Shown: positions 54,891 through 64,000, counted from the first letter of the stretch. The stretch is 64,000 nt of DNA from Rhodomicrobium sp. R_RK_3 (GCF_002198715.1 NZ_MWLK01000037.1:156001-220000); one strand, 5' to 3'. Program-made: numbers and translations. The notes: generated by a model not told the origin, from the letters alone.

Positions 54891-55889
54891 ATGCGCAGCT
54901 TTCGCAAGCTCGCCGCCCTTTCCGCAACTGGCGCGGCCTATCTCTTCCTCGGTTTGCCCGCCTCCGCGGCAACGGTCAGCCTGTGGGACCATAATGGGTC
55001 GCTGGTGCGGCTCGAGGAAAACGGCAAGAAGCGGACCTTCAGCTACGACCAGCCCAAAGCTGGCCTGACGCCGGCCGGCATCAAGCCCGGCGCCGTGCTG
55101 TTCGAAGGCGAGGAAAAATCCGACGGGCGGCTGTCTGGCTACGCCAAGCTGTTCCGAAAGGGCTGCGATCCGGTCGATTATTTCGTCGAGGGCGGCTTCG
55201 ACAAGGAGAAGGGCGAATTGCTGCTGCAGGGCCAGGCGCCGGTCTATTCGGCCCAGGGCTGCAAGATCACCGGCTATTCCGAGGAAGGTCCGTCCAGCAG
55301 CCTCATCTTCCGCTATCAGAGCGGCGGCGCCGCGCCGGTCGCCCGCAACGAATATCCGCCGGTCAACCCGCGCGGCCGGTCGGGCGCCTATGACTCAGCG
55401 CCGTCCGATGACGCGCGCGGCCGCTCTGGCGCCTATAGCGCCGCCCCGTCGGATGAACCGCGCGGACGCCTCTCCCCCTACGACGCCGCGCCCTATGGCG
55501 ATTCGCGGGACCGCTCCGCCTCGACCTACGGCACCGTGCCTCCGGAGGATCTGCGCGACCGCCGCCCGGCGCCCTATGGCACCGTTCCGCCCGAGGACAT
55601 TCCAGGCGCCCGGCCCTCGCCTTACGACCGCAATCCGTCCGCTGCGGCGCCGGCCCCGGCCGAGGACGACCCCTATGCCGATCCGCGCGACACGCAGCGC
55701 TATGGCACGCGCGAATATCCGCCGCGCGACTACGCCGACCAGCAGGACCGCGCCCGCCGCCGGTATGACGGCGCCTATCCGGTTCCGGCCGATCCCGAGG
55801 ACGCCGATGACGAGGCCTATTCCGATGATGACGACCGCGTCGACGAACCGGCCTATCGTCCTTACCGGCGGTGGGGCCAGCCTTATTGA
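54891..55889 (+). CDS. Secreted protein with C-terminal Arg/Tyr/Pro/Asp-rich repeats
   Basis: The 332-residue protein has a signal peptide (residues 1-27, ending ASAAT), a compact beta-rich domain (about 28-155) with LSGYAKLFRKGCDPVDYFVE and QAPVYSAQGCKITGYSEEG carrying two Cys, and then a disordered tail. The tail begins with at least five imperfect 14-16 residue repeats, RGRSGAYDSAPSDDA, RGRSGAYSAAPSDEP, RGRLSPYDAAPYGDS, RDRSASTYGTVPPEDL and RDRRPAPYGTVPPEDI. The N-terminal domain resembles small secreted alphaproteobacterial proteins of unknown function. Confidence 0.75.
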   Translation: MRSFRKLAALSATGAAYLFLGLPASAATVSLWDHNGSLVRLEENGKKRTFSYDQPKAGLTPAGIKPGAVLFEGEEKSDGRLSGYAKLFRKGCDPVDYFVEGGFDKEKGELLLQGQAPVYSAQGCKITGYSEEGPSSSLIFRYQSGGAAPVARNEYPPVNPRGRSGAYDSAPSDDARGRSGAYSAAPSDEPRGRLSPYDAAPYGDSRDRSASTYGTVPPEDLRDRRPAPYGTVPPEDIPGARPSPYDRNPSAAAPAPAEDDPYADPRDTQRYGTREYPPRDYADQQDRARRRYDGAYPVPADPEDADDEAYSDDDDRVDEPAYRPYRRWGQPY

Positions 55890-56093
55890 TGCCGCGGGCG
55901 GAGCAAGCGGCTTCCGCCTCCTGACGCGCCCGCCCTCTCCCACAAGCGGCGAGGGCAAAAAGCGTGATCCTCTCCGCAACTCGGCTCTCTCCCCTCGCGG
56001 GAGTGGGCGGTGGCGGAGCCGCCGGTGGAGGGGGGCCGCCGGCACCCACATTCGACGCTCAAGCCCCCTTCCCCGCATCCCCCGAGCCTTTCC

Positions 56094-57533
56094 GTGATCC
56101 TCGACGAACTCGGCAGTCTAGCGCGCGCCGCGGGCAGCATGACCGGCGTCTTCGCGCCGACCGTGCGCCTGGGCGTGACCGGCCTTGCCCGCGCCGGCAA
56201 GACCGTCTTCATCACCGCGCTGGTGCACAACCTTATCGCCGGCGGCCGCCTGCCCTTCTTCCGCGCCGCCGCCGAGGGCCGGCTGATCCGGGCCTATCTC
56301 GAACCCCAGCCCGACGATGACGTGCCGCGCTTTGCCTATGAGGACCACCTCGCCAAGCTGACCGCCTCGCCGCCCGACTGGCCCGAGTCGACCCGCCGCG
56401 TCAGCCAGCTCCGCCTCACCCTCGAATACGAGCCGACCGCCTTCCTCAGCCGCCAGCTCGGCAGCTCGGCGCTGCATATCGACATCGTCGATTACCCCGG
56501 CGAGTGGCTGCTCGACCTGCCGCTGCTGAAGCTGAATTTCGAGGAATGGTCGGCCGAGGCGATGGCGCTCAGCCGCGCCCCCGAGCGGGCCGCCTTCGCG
56601 CGCGACTGGCATGAATTCCTGCGCGGCGTCGATCCGAATGCCCGAGAGGACGAGCAGATCGCCATGCAGGGCTTTGAGCTGTTCGCCGCCTATCTGCGCC
56701 GCTGCCGCGCCGAGACCAGCCTGTTGTCGACCGTCACTCCCGGCCGGATGCTGATGCCCGGCGACCTCGAAGGCTCCCCCGCCCTGACCTTCATGCCGCT
56801 CGACCTGCCCGGCGGCGCCCACGGGCCGCGCGGCTCGTTGCACGCCATGATGGCGCGCCGCTTCGAAGCCTATAAATCGCATGTGGTAAAACCGTTCTTC
56901 CGCGATCATTTCGCCAAGCTCGACCGGCAGATCGTCCTGATCGACGTGCTCGGCGCGATGAATTCCGGCAGCGCCGCGCTCGCCGATCTTGAACGCGCCC
57001 TCGCCGCGATCCTCGGCTGCTTCCGGCCCGGCGCCAATAGCTGGCTCGCCAGCATCCTCGGCCGCCGCATCGACCGCATCCTGTTCGCCGCCACCAAGGC
57101 CGACCACATCCACCACACCAGTCACGACCGGCTGGAAGCCATCCTGCAGCGCCTCGTGCAGAAGGCCATCGACCGCGCCGTGTTCTCCGGCGCCTCGGTG
57201 CAATCCGTGGCGCTCGCCGCCGTGCGCGCCACCCGCGAGCTCGAAGCGCGCGAACGCGGCGGCGCGCTCGCCTGCATCGCCGGCACGCCGCTGCCGGGCG
57301 AGGTCATCGACGGCCAGCGCTTCGACGGCCGCGAGGAGGTGGCTTTGTTCCCCGGCGACCTGCCTGTGCTGTCGGGCAAGGCCGTCGCCTCGCCGCTCCA
57401 GGGCACCGCGCTGAATTTTCTCCGCTTCCGGCCGCCCGCGTTGCAGAATGACGGCTTCGGCGCGAACCCGGTGCTGCCGCATATCCGGCTCGACCGCGCC
57501 ATGCAGTTCCTGTTCGGGGACAAGCTCGAATGA
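56094..57533 (+). CDS. YcjX-family P-loop protein
   Basis: The 479-residue protein has the YcjX P-loop near the N-terminus (VRLGVTGLARAGKTVFITAL), a Walker B-like IDIVDYPGEWLLDL and further family segments (SLLSTVTPGRMLMPGDLEGS, RQIVLIDVLGAMNSGSAAL and ILFAATKADHIHH). The last resembles a GTPase base-recognition motif. In enterobacteria ycjX belongs to a heat/phage-shock-linked pair with ycjF. GTG 56094 is chosen; the open frame upstream from 56010 lacks a fitting start. It overlaps the next gene by four bases. Confidence 0.88.
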   Translation: MILDELGSLARAAGSMTGVFAPTVRLGVTGLARAGKTVFITALVHNLIAGGRLPFFRAAAEGRLIRAYLEPQPDDDVPRFAYEDHLAKLTASPPDWPESTRRVSQLRLTLEYEPTAFLSRQLGSSALHIDIVDYPGEWLLDLPLLKLNFEEWSAEAMALSRAPERAAFARDWHEFLRGVDPNAREDEQIAMQGFELFAAYLRRCRAETSLLSTVTPGRMLMPGDLEGSPALTFMPLDLPGGAHGPRGSLHAMMARRFEAYKSHVVKPFFRDHFAKLDRQIVLIDVLGAMNSGSAALADLERALAAILGCFRPGANSWLASILGRRIDRILFAATKADHIHHTSHDRLEAILQRLVQKAIDRAVFSGASVQSVALAAVRATRELEARERGGALACIAGTPLPGEVIDGQRFDGREEVALFPGDLPVLSGKAVASPLQGTALNFLRFRPPALQNDGFGANPVLPHIRLDRAMQFLFGDKLE

Positions 57534-58579
57534 CCGGCCCAGACCAGCCCCGCAAGCCGGCGGTGTTCCGCCTCGACGATAGCCGCCTCGGCCCGCTCGA
57601 GACCGCCTTGCCCGAGCCACTGCCGGCCGACGCGCCGCCGCCCGAGGAGCAACCCGGCACGACTTCGGCCCTGCGCGCCATGATGGGCTGGCGGCGCGGC
57701 ATCGGCTGGGGCGGCATCTTCTTCTCGGCGCTCTCCGGCCTGATCTCGCTCGCCCTCGGCATCTGGGCCTATAAATTCATCATCGATCTGTTCGCCAGCG
57801 GCGGCTGGATCGGCTATCTCGCGCTCGCCTGCGCCCTCATCGCCGCCTTCGCGGGGCTGATGATCGCCGGCCGCGAAGTGCTCGGCTTCTTCCGCCTCGG
57901 CCGCGTCGCCGCCATCCGCCTCAAGGCCGACAGCGCGCTCACCCAGGCCGATAAGGCGCTGGCGACCGACGTCTCGCACGGCATCGAACGTCTGTTCTCC
58001 GGCCGCGCCGAGCTGAAATGGGGCGCCCGCCGCCTCGCCGACCACCGCCGCGAAGTGCTCGACGCGCGCGAATTGCTGATCCTCACCGAGCGCGAGATGC
58101 TGCGCCCGCTCGACATCCAGGCCAATGGCATCATCGGCGCGACCGTCCGCCGCGTCGCGCTGATCACCGCGATCAGCCCTTCGGCCATCATCGATGTCGG
58201 CTTCGTCGCCGTCGCCAATCTCTCGATGCTGCGCCGCCTCGCCACGCTCTATGGCGGACGCCCCGGCTTTCTCGGCTCGCTGCGACTGGCAAGGCTGGTG
58301 CTCGGCCATCTGGCGGTGACCGGCGGCGTCGCGCTGGGCGACGATCTGATCCAGCAATTCATCGGCCATGGTTTGACCGCGCGGCTATCGGCCAAGCTCG
58401 GCGAGGGCGTGATGAACGGCGCCTTCACCGGCCGCATCGGCATCGCCGCTGTCGATCTCTGCCGCCCGCTGCCCTATATCGAGGCCGAGCGCCCTCGCCT
58501 GCGCGATTTCCTCGCCGAATTGCGGCTGCGCGGCAAGGGCCAGACCACCCCGGCCAAGCCCGGCGTCACTGATGAATAA
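57530..58579 (+). CDS. YcjF-family inner-membrane protein (DUF697)
   Basis: The 349-residue protein has a Pro-rich cytoplasmic N-terminus (about 1-55), two central membrane helices (about 64-117, GGIFFSALSGLISLALGIWA and ALACALIAAFAGLMIAGREV) and a DUF697-type C-terminal part with SPSAIIDVGFVAVANLSMLR and GHGLTARLSAKLGEGVMNG. It overlaps ycjX by ATGA, the usual ycjX-ycjF pairing. Its 3' end overlaps the convergent L,D-transpeptidase gene by 14 bases. Function is unknown; envelope stress is inferred from relatives. Confidence 0.88.
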   Translation: MTGPDQPRKPAVFRLDDSRLGPLETALPEPLPADAPPPEEQPGTTSALRAMMGWRRGIGWGGIFFSALSGLISLALGIWAYKFIIDLFASGGWIGYLALACALIAAFAGLMIAGREVLGFFRLGRVAAIRLKADSALTQADKALATDVSHGIERLFSGRAELKWGARRLADHRREVLDARELLILTEREMLRPLDIQANGIIGATVRRVALITAISPSAIIDVGFVAVANLSMLRRLATLYGGRPGFLGSLRLARLVLGHLAVTGGVALGDDLIQQFIGHGLTARLSAKLGEGVMNGAFTGRIGIAAVDLCRPLPYIEAERPRLRDFLAELRLRGKGQTTPAKPGVTDE

Positions 58580-58994
58580 CGATCCGCGTTGAGTCCTTGC
58601 CGAAATATTCCACCATCTGGAAGAGCTCGCGCGCATTCGTCGTATGCAGCCGGATGCAGCCATGCGAGGCGGGGCCGCCGAGCCGGTTGATGTCGTTGGT
58701 GCCGTGGATGGCGTAGCCGCCCCGGTAGAAGATCGAATAGGGCATCGGCGCGTTGTTGTAGCGGCGCGAGCGGTGGTAGCGGCTTAGCGTATAGGGCCGG
58801 TAAAGTCCCGGCGGCGTGCTGTAGCCGCTGCGGCCGGTGGAGACCGGCCAAGTATACATCAGCCGGTCATCGACATAGACGCGCATCCGCTGCTCGCCCT
58901 TGTCGACGCGGACAAGCAGCGAGGCGTCCGCCGGCTTCGCGAAACCGAGCGATAACAGGCATGCCGCAAAAACAAGGGTCAGAATACGCATCAC
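58566..58994 (-). CDS. L,D-Transpeptidase (YkuD domain)
   Basis: The 142-residue protein has a signal peptide (MMRILTLVFAACLLSLGFAK) and a YkuD domain. Its catalytic motif is YAIHGTNDINRLGGPASHGC, then IRL, giving the His and the nucleophile Cys. It makes 3-3 cross-links in peptidoglycan or attaches proteins to it. The substrate-binding segment (RPYTLSRYHRSRRYNNAPMP) is basic. It is convergent with ycjF and 262 bases from the MFS gene in the other direction. Confidence 0.92.
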   Translation of the reverse strand: MMRILTLVFAACLLSLGFAKPADASLLVRVDKGEQRMRVYVDDRLMYTWPVSTGRSGYSTPPGLYRPYTLSRYHRSRRYNNAPMPYSIFYRGGYAIHGTNDINRLGGPASHGCIRLHTTNARELFQMVEYFGKDSTRIVIHQ

Positions 58995-59256
58995 ACATCC
59001 CCGCGATCACATTCGGAACGGATTTGGATTAAACCGGAACACGGACCGCGACGCATCCGGATGCACTAAGGATGGTTAAACGCGTGGCGATTTTGCGGTT
59101 GCAACTCTGAGACGAAGCGACGCGCGGGGGCAGTGACCCCTGACCGCGGAACCGGCGGCGCTCCGACGAATGACGTGCATGCGCGAGATTCCCGCCTTCA
59201 CGCGGCCGAGAAAAACGGGCATTAAATTGCCCTTTCGCTCTCATTGGGGCCACGCC

Positions 59257-60651
59257 ATGAGCACATCGGTCGCATCTGACTACGTCCCCGTGACAAAATC
59301 CGCCGGGCCGCTGGCGATCACGGGCTGGATGTTCTTCGACTGGGCGGCGCAGCCCTTCTACACGCTCGTCACAACCTTTCTGTTCGCCCCTTATTTCAGC
59401 GCCTATTTCATCGGCGACCCGGCGCGCGGCACCGCGATCTGGGGCTATACGATGGCGGTGTCGGCGGTGTTCATCGCGCTCGGCGGCCCGATCATTGGCG
59501 CCTTCGCGGATGCGCGCGGGCGCCTCAAGCCGATCATGTTCCTGCTGTCGATCGGCTTCGTCGCCGGCCAGCTCCTGCTGTGGTTCGCCGTCCCCGGCGC
59601 GACCGGCAATATCTGGTTCATCGTACTGGCGCTGATCGTCGCCACCGTCACCATCGAATATGCCGAGATCCTCAACAATGCGCTGATGCCGCGTCTGGTC
59701 GCGCCCGAACAGCTCGGCCGGCTCAGCGGCACCGGCTGGGGGCTCGGCTATATCGGCGGCCTGGTCGCCTTGATCTTCATGGTCGCCTTCGTGCTGATCG
59801 ACACCGGCAGCGGCCTGACCATGCTCGGCCTCGAACCGCTGCTGACGCTCGACGTCGCCAGCCGGGAGATGGACCGCATCGTCGGCCCGTTCTGCGCTCT
59901 GTGGTTCGTCCTCTTCGTCATCCCCTTCTTCCTGTTCACGCCGGACGCTCCGGCCCGCGCCGGCGCCGAGCGCGTCTCGCTGCGCGGCGCGCTGGCCTCG
60001 GTCGTCGGAACCCTGCAGAAAATCCGCGCCTATCGCGACATCGCCTTCTTCTTTGCCGCCCGGATGCTCTATATCGACGGCCTGCTCGCGATCTTCACCT
60101 TCGGCGGCATCTACGCGGCGACCGAATTCGGCTGGCAGACCATTGTCATCGGCTATTTCGGCATCATCCTGTCGCTGGCGGCGGGCGTCGGCGCGCTGAT
60201 CGGCGGCTTCCTCGACGACAAGCTCGGCTCCAAGCCCGTCATCATCGGCGCGATCCTCACCATCATGATCGGCCTGACCGGGGCGATGTCGATCGACCGC
60301 GACACCGTGCTGTTCGTGCTGTCGGCGACGCCGCGCGCGCCGACCGACGGCGCCTTCGCCAGCACCGGCGAGATGGTCTATATCGCCTTCTCGATCCTGA
60401 TCGGCCTTGCCTCCGGCCCGCTGCAATCGGCGAGCCGCAGCCTGCTTGCCCGCATGGCGCCTGCCGAGCATATGACGGAGTTCTTCGGCTTCTTCGCCTT
60501 CTCCGGCAAGGTGACGGCCTTCGCCGCGCCCTTCGTCATTGGCCTCGTGGCGGAGATCAGCGGCAGCCTTCAGATCGCGCTATCGGTGATCATGCTGTTT
60601 CTGGGCGCGGGGCTGTTGCTGATGAGCTTCGTGCGTCCCGCCCGGCGGTGA
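59257..60651 (+). CDS. MFS transporter, UMF1/Atg22-like family
   Basis: The 464-residue protein has about 12 membrane helices. The N-terminus (SAGPLAITGWMFFDWAAQPF, then YTLVTTFLFAPYFS) is the recognisable signature of the Atg22-like group, and IGAFADARGRLKPIMFLLSI is the motif-A loop. In fungi relatives efflux amino acids from vacuoles; bacterial members are little characterised. ATG 59257 starts just before the conserved N-terminus; the open frame from 59170 is longer by 29 residues of no known type. Its 3' end overlaps the convergent large gene by 62 bases. Confidence 0.88.
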   Translation: MSTSVASDYVPVTKSAGPLAITGWMFFDWAAQPFYTLVTTFLFAPYFSAYFIGDPARGTAIWGYTMAVSAVFIALGGPIIGAFADARGRLKPIMFLLSIGFVAGQLLLWFAVPGATGNIWFIVLALIVATVTIEYAEILNNALMPRLVAPEQLGRLSGTGWGLGYIGGLVALIFMVAFVLIDTGSGLTMLGLEPLLTLDVASREMDRIVGPFCALWFVLFVIPFFLFTPDAPARAGAERVSLRGALASVVGTLQKIRAYRDIAFFFAARMLYIDGLLAIFTFGGIYAATEFGWQTIVIGYFGIILSLAAGVGALIGGFLDDKLGSKPVIIGAILTIMIGLTGAMSIDRDTVLFVLSATPRAPTDGAFASTGEMVYIAFSILIGLASGPLQSASRSLLARMAPAEHMTEFFGFFAFSGKVTAFAAPFVIGLVAEISGSLQIALSVIMLFLGAGLLLMSFVRPARR

Positions 60652-62776
60652 GGCGCTGGCGCCATTCCCCGACCGTGCCGCGTGTGAGCTGCCGCCAGCC
60701 GGCCTTCAGCAGCCGCAGCGCATGGACGACCACCCCCAGCAGCAGGGAGATGGCGACGCCAAAGATGTAGCCGTTCAACCGGTAAGCGCCGCCGCAGCGC
60801 AGATTGTCGCTGTTCGACCAGGAATCGTCGGATTTGGGAAGCGCGCCGACGCTCGGTGGCGGCTCGGTCGCCGCGCCCGCAACCGGAGCGCCGGGCGGTT
60901 GCGGCTGGGGCTGCGGTTGCTGCTGCGGAAGCGGGTGCCGCAGCTCGGCGGGCATCATGCAATCGGGCGGCACCGCGACGACCTGATAGGCATATTGGCC
61001 CAAGTCCTGATGCACCGCGACAGGGCCGAAAATCTCACCGGCGAACGCCGTGATGCCGATGACGAAAAGCAGCGCCGTCTGCCAGCTTTGCGAGTTGTAG
61101 ACCCGGTTCAGCTCGGCATTCAGCTCCTCGATATTCTTCGAAATCTGCACCAGCGCCTTGGCCTCGACCGCCTCCAGCGTGGTCTGCACCCGCGCCTGCA
61201 GCTTGATGATGCGGTTGCCGACCTCGATCAGATAGTCGAAGGTCGAGTAGAGCCGCCGTTTGACGAACTCGTCATATTGCTGCCAGGTGGTGATCGGCTT
61301 GACGTCGAGCCCTTCGATCCGGGTCTTGAAGCGCGACGAGTAATATAGGGCGCGGCTGACGCGGTATTGCAGGCCGCCGACAGGCGTGCTCGACACTTCG
61401 GTGAGCCTCGTCTCCATGTCGCAGAGCCGGGTCTCCAGCCGCCGCACCTCCTCATGGTCGTTGAACCTGCGGTCGGCGCGTCCGACCTCCTCATTCTGGA
61501 TATAGGTGCGGAATTCGCGCGAGATCTCGTCGAGCTCGGCGCCGGCAAGCCGGATGGCGGTGCCGATCTCGCGGATCTTGTCGATGTCCTTGAGGGCGAC
61601 CGCCTGCAGCGTCGAAAGCGTGTTCACCAGCTCGACCAGCCGCCCCGCCTGTCGCTCGTTCGCATCGGCCAGCAGGATCAGATAGCGGATGGCGCGGTCG
61701 GAGGCGTCGCCCGGCTCGGCGCTTTCGTCGCTGTCGCCGGCGGCCTGGGCGAGCAATTCCGCCCCGAGCGCGGAGACGAAAATGGCGCGGTTCTTGAACA
61801 CGCGCGAGGCCACGAATTCGCGCTGGTCGGTCTTGAAATTCTGATAGGCGACGAATTTCTCGTAGTTCTTCAGGATCTGATGGCAGACAGCCTCGTCGGC
61901 GAAGGTCTTCACCTCGGCCGGCTCCGCCTGAGACTCGCCCGCCAGGCCTCGCAGCCATTGCGCCGGGGAGAGCCGGCGCTGCAGCCGCGGCATCCAGATG
62001 CCGGTGCGCTGGTCCACTTGCGGCTCCAGTACGACGCCGCGCAGGTCGGCGAAGATCTCGCCGGGAATCCCCGCCGCCGACTGGCCGTTGCGGCAGGCCT
62101 CATCGAGGAAGATCGACCAGAACACCTCGTAAAGCTGGTTGGCGGCGAAGCTGGCAATGTCCTCCTCTTCCGCATCGGTCTCGCCCGACATGCCGGGCGA
62201 AGCATCCAGGTCCGCCGGCTCGCCGGGAGCCGGGGCGGCGGCGGGCGTCCCGCTGTCGCGGCGCGCGGCTTGCGAGAGGAAGGTCAGGATGCGCGCATGC
62301 AGATCGCTGTCGCCGGTGCGCGCCTCACGCAGATCGCAATCGCGGTTGTCGCCATCCAGTTTCGGCTGCGCGTCGAGGCCGCCAAGGCTGGCGACGAATG
62401 TGAAGGTCGCATAGTCGGTGTGGATTTCGATCTGGGCGTTGATCGGTATGCCGCGCCAGACCATGGCGACGTCGACCGCGCTGCGGCGGAAGGTGCGGAT
62501 GCGCTCCTCGCCCTTGCGGCTGTGCAGGCGCAAGGCCGGCGCGGCATTGCCGAATGCGGAAAGGCCCGCAAGGAACCGGTTGAGGCTGTTCTTCCACTTT
62601 TCGATACGGAAATTGAAGTCGGCGACCGAGCGCGTGCCTTGCGGGTCTTCCCCGGCTTTCGGCCAGACCGCGATATGGCAGACCAGCGCCGGCGCCTCGC
62701 ATTTCGCCGCGCTGCGCATATGGGGTTCGAGCTTGAGAACGCTTTGAATATCGGAATAGGTCACGAACGCAGACAT
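60590..62776 (-). CDS. Large membrane-anchored coiled-coil protein, function unknown
   Basis: The 728-residue protein begins at ATG 62776. Residues about 1-190 appear globular (MSAFVTYSDIQSVLKLEPHM, VWRGIPINAQIEIHTDYATF). The middle is an acidic linker then helices, and about 400-590 are rich in coiled coil (LADANERQAGRLVELVNTLS, VRRLETRLCDMETRLTEVSS). Two membrane helices follow (SWQTALLFVIGITAFAGEIF and GYIFGVAISLLLGVVVHALR) enclosing a Pro/Gln-rich loop. The order suggests a cytoplasmic coiled coil anchored by a C-terminal hairpin, like some CorA-shaped proteins, but no CorA GMN motif is present. I do not recognise the family. Confidence 0.72.
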   Translation of the reverse strand: MSAFVTYSDIQSVLKLEPHMRSAAKCEAPALVCHIAVWPKAGEDPQGTRSVADFNFRIEKWKNSLNRFLAGLSAFGNAAPALRLHSRKGEERIRTFRRSAVDVAMVWRGIPINAQIEIHTDYATFTFVASLGGLDAQPKLDGDNRDCDLREARTGDSDLHARILTFLSQAARRDSGTPAAAPAPGEPADLDASPGMSGETDAEEEDIASFAANQLYEVFWSIFLDEACRNGQSAAGIPGEIFADLRGVVLEPQVDQRTGIWMPRLQRRLSPAQWLRGLAGESQAEPAEVKTFADEAVCHQILKNYEKFVAYQNFKTDQREFVASRVFKNRAIFVSALGAELLAQAAGDSDESAEPGDASDRAIRYLILLADANERQAGRLVELVNTLSTLQAVALKDIDKIREIGTAIRLAGAELDEISREFRTYIQNEEVGRADRRFNDHEEVRRLETRLCDMETRLTEVSSTPVGGLQYRVSRALYYSSRFKTRIEGLDVKPITTWQQYDEFVKRRLYSTFDYLIEVGNRIIKLQARVQTTLEAVEAKALVQISKNIEELNAELNRVYNSQSWQTALLFVIGITAFAGEIFGPVAVHQDLGQYAYQVVAVPPDCMMPAELRHPLPQQQPQPQPQPPGAPVAGAATEPPPSVGALPKSDDSWSNSDNLRCGGAYRLNGYIFGVAISLLLGVVVHALRLLKAGWRQLTRGTVGEWRQRLTAGRDARSSSATAPRPETA

Positions 62777-62946
62777 CGCCACTCCTTCGCGCATGACTGC
62801 GTGGAGTTGCCTGTCACCATCCGGTTCCGCGCATGTCTTATGAATTTTGCAACGGTTTTGTGACGGTTTTACGAAATAGGTAAAGTGGTTCGGCCCCAGG
62901 AGTGCCCCAGGGCCGGGAGGGTTCGGGTACAATCCGCCTTAGTGAT

Positions 62947-64000
62947 CTATCTCTTCATCACTTCGGCCCTCAATTCCTTCTTCGACAGCTTGCCGACCAT
63001 GGTCTTCGGCAGCTCGTCGCGGAACTCGATCTTGGCGGGCATCTCGATCTTCGACAGTTTCAGCTCCAGGAATTTCATCACATCCGCCGGCGTCGCCGCC
63101 TCGCCCGCGCGCAGCTTGACGAAGGCCATCGGCGCTTCGCCGCGATAGGTGTCGGGAATGCCGATCACCGTCACCTCCTCGACCGCCGGATGCTGGTAGA
63201 TCGCCTCCTCGATGCGGCGCGGATAGACATTGTAGCCGGAGCAAAGGATCAGATCCTTGATGCGGTCGACGATATAGGTGAAGCCGTCGGCGTCCATGAT
63301 GCCGACATCGCCGGTGCGGAAGAATTTGCCGACGAACGCCGCCTTGGTTTCCTCCGGCTTATTCCAATAGCCTTTCATCACCTGCGGCCCGGCGATGCAG
63401 ATCTCGCCCTTCTCGCCGAGCGGCACTTCCTTGGTGGGGTCCTCCAGCGAGCGCAGCGACAGGATCGTGCCCGGCATCGGCAGGCCGATCGAGCCTTCCT
63501 TCACCGGTCCCTCGACCGGATTGCAGGTGGCGACCGGCGAAGTCTCCGACAGCCCGTAGCCCTCGACCAGAATGACGCCCGCCTCCTTCTCGAAATTGCG
63601 CTTCAGCTCGACCGGCAGCGGCGCGCCTCCCGAGACGCCCGTGCGCAGCGATTTCAAATCGTTGGGGTTCATCTTCGGATGATTGCGCAGCGCATTGAAC
63701 ATGGTCGGCACGCCGGGCATCGTCGTGGGCTTGGTCACGCGGATCAACTTCAGAACCATGTCGATGTCGAAGCGCGGCACCAGGATCAGCATGGCCGCGT
63801 TGGAGATGCCGCGATTCATGATCGTGGTCATGGCGAAGACGTGGAAGAAGGGCAGGATTGCCATGATGCGCTCGGTGCCCTTTTCTATATGCATCTCCCA
63901 CAGGTCGGCCTGCTTCAGATTGATCGACAGGTTCGAATGGGTGAGCATCGCGGCCTTCGGCGTACCGGTGGTGCCGCCGGTATATTGCAGCACCGCGACG
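62947..64000 (-). CDS. Long-chain fatty-acid-CoA ligase-type AMP-binding enzyme (partial)
   Basis: The gene runs leftward and its 5' end lies beyond base 64000; about 350 C-terminal residues are visible of an expected 510-560. Motifs are the AMP-binding loop LQYTGGTTGTPKAAMLTHSN, the second motif VEGYGLSETSPVATCN, the hinge region FFRTGDVGIMDADGFTYIVD and RIKDLILCSGYNVYPRRIEE, and the final catalytic-Lys area LPKTMVGKLSKKELRAEVMK. It activates carboxylic acids, likely long-chain fatty acids, through an acyl-adenylate to acyl-CoA. FadD is the closest named relative by pattern. Confidence 0.92.
   Translation of the reverse strand, partial: VAVLQYTGGTTGTPKAAMLTHSNLSINLKQADLWEMHIEKGTERIMAILPFFHVFAMTTIMNRGISNAAMLILVPRFDIDMVLKLIRVTKPTTMPGVPTMFNALRNHPKMNPNDLKSLRTGVSGGAPLPVELKRNFEKEAGVILVEGYGLSETSPVATCNPVEGPVKEGSIGLPMPGTILSLRSLEDPTKEVPLGEKGEICIAGPQVMKGYWNKPEETKAAFVGKFFRTGDVGIMDADGFTYIVDRIKDLILCSGYNVYPRRIEEAIYQHPAVEEVTVIGIPDTYRGEAPMAFVKLRAGEAATPADVMKFLELKLSKIEMPAKIEFRDELPKTMVGKLSKKELRAEVMKR

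Overview
The window looks like chromosome of a GC-rich alphaproteobacterium, probably of the order Hyphomicrobiales (Rhizobiales). The evidence is the fabI/pdxH arrangement, a fused transaldolase-glucose-6-phosphate isomerase, a one-cysteine DksA, an orphan MHYT-LytTR regulator, an ECF sigma factor paired with a DGPF protein, and perfect sigma-54 promoters. The genus cannot be fixed from sequence alone. No rRNA, tRNA, CRISPR array, phage or insertion sequence was found. Dispersed short palindromic repeats mark many intergenic gaps.

Layout. 1-4.8 kb: phosphonate uptake and C-P lyase genes diverging from two PHO boxes (phnG-phnH leftward; phnC-phnD-phnE-hexapeptide acetyltransferase rightward). 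5-16.7 kb: a secreted metallo-beta-lactamase-fold protein, an RraA-like protein, an RND efflux pump with its adaptor, an unrecognised protein, a globin and a two-gene TRAP transporter. 16.9-26.4 kb: histidine phosphatase, coiled-coil membrane protein, fabI, pdxH, a two-subunit molybdenum hydroxylase, DGPF protein plus ECF sigma factor, and MHYT-LytTR. 26.7-36.5 kb: a compact sugar-phosphate operon (tkt, tal-pgi, gnd, zwf, HAD phosphatase, pgl, gntK) holding the complete oxidative and most of the non-oxidative pentose phosphate pathway. 36.5-41.5 kb: a degenerate GH3 protein, an exported MetX-like hydrolase, a deacetylase and a DUF2000/AraC pair.

41.6-49.1 kb is the unusual region. Three paralogous, extremely cysteine-rich repeat proteins (about 63, 24 and 23 Cys) share a short N-terminal block, a Cys-repeat middle with Asp, Asn or Lys three residues after many cysteines, and a conserved C-terminal tag. 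Each is preceded by a sigma-54 promoter, with a TGTCGG-based upstream site about 100 bp further out. The third gene is followed by a small unknown protein, a radical SAM/SPASM maturase and another unknown protein. I read this as a candidate, apparently undescribed, RiPP-like system in which the maturase modifies large Cys-repeat substrates.

49.1-64 kb is mostly housekeeping: a LysR regulator, a 32-residue basic peptide with a perfect terminator, galE, dksA, an orphan FlgE-like protein, a MoxR ATPase, a secreted repeat protein, ycjX-ycjF homologues, an L,D-transpeptidase, an MFS transporter, a large unknown membrane protein and a truncated acyl-CoA ligase gene at the right edge.
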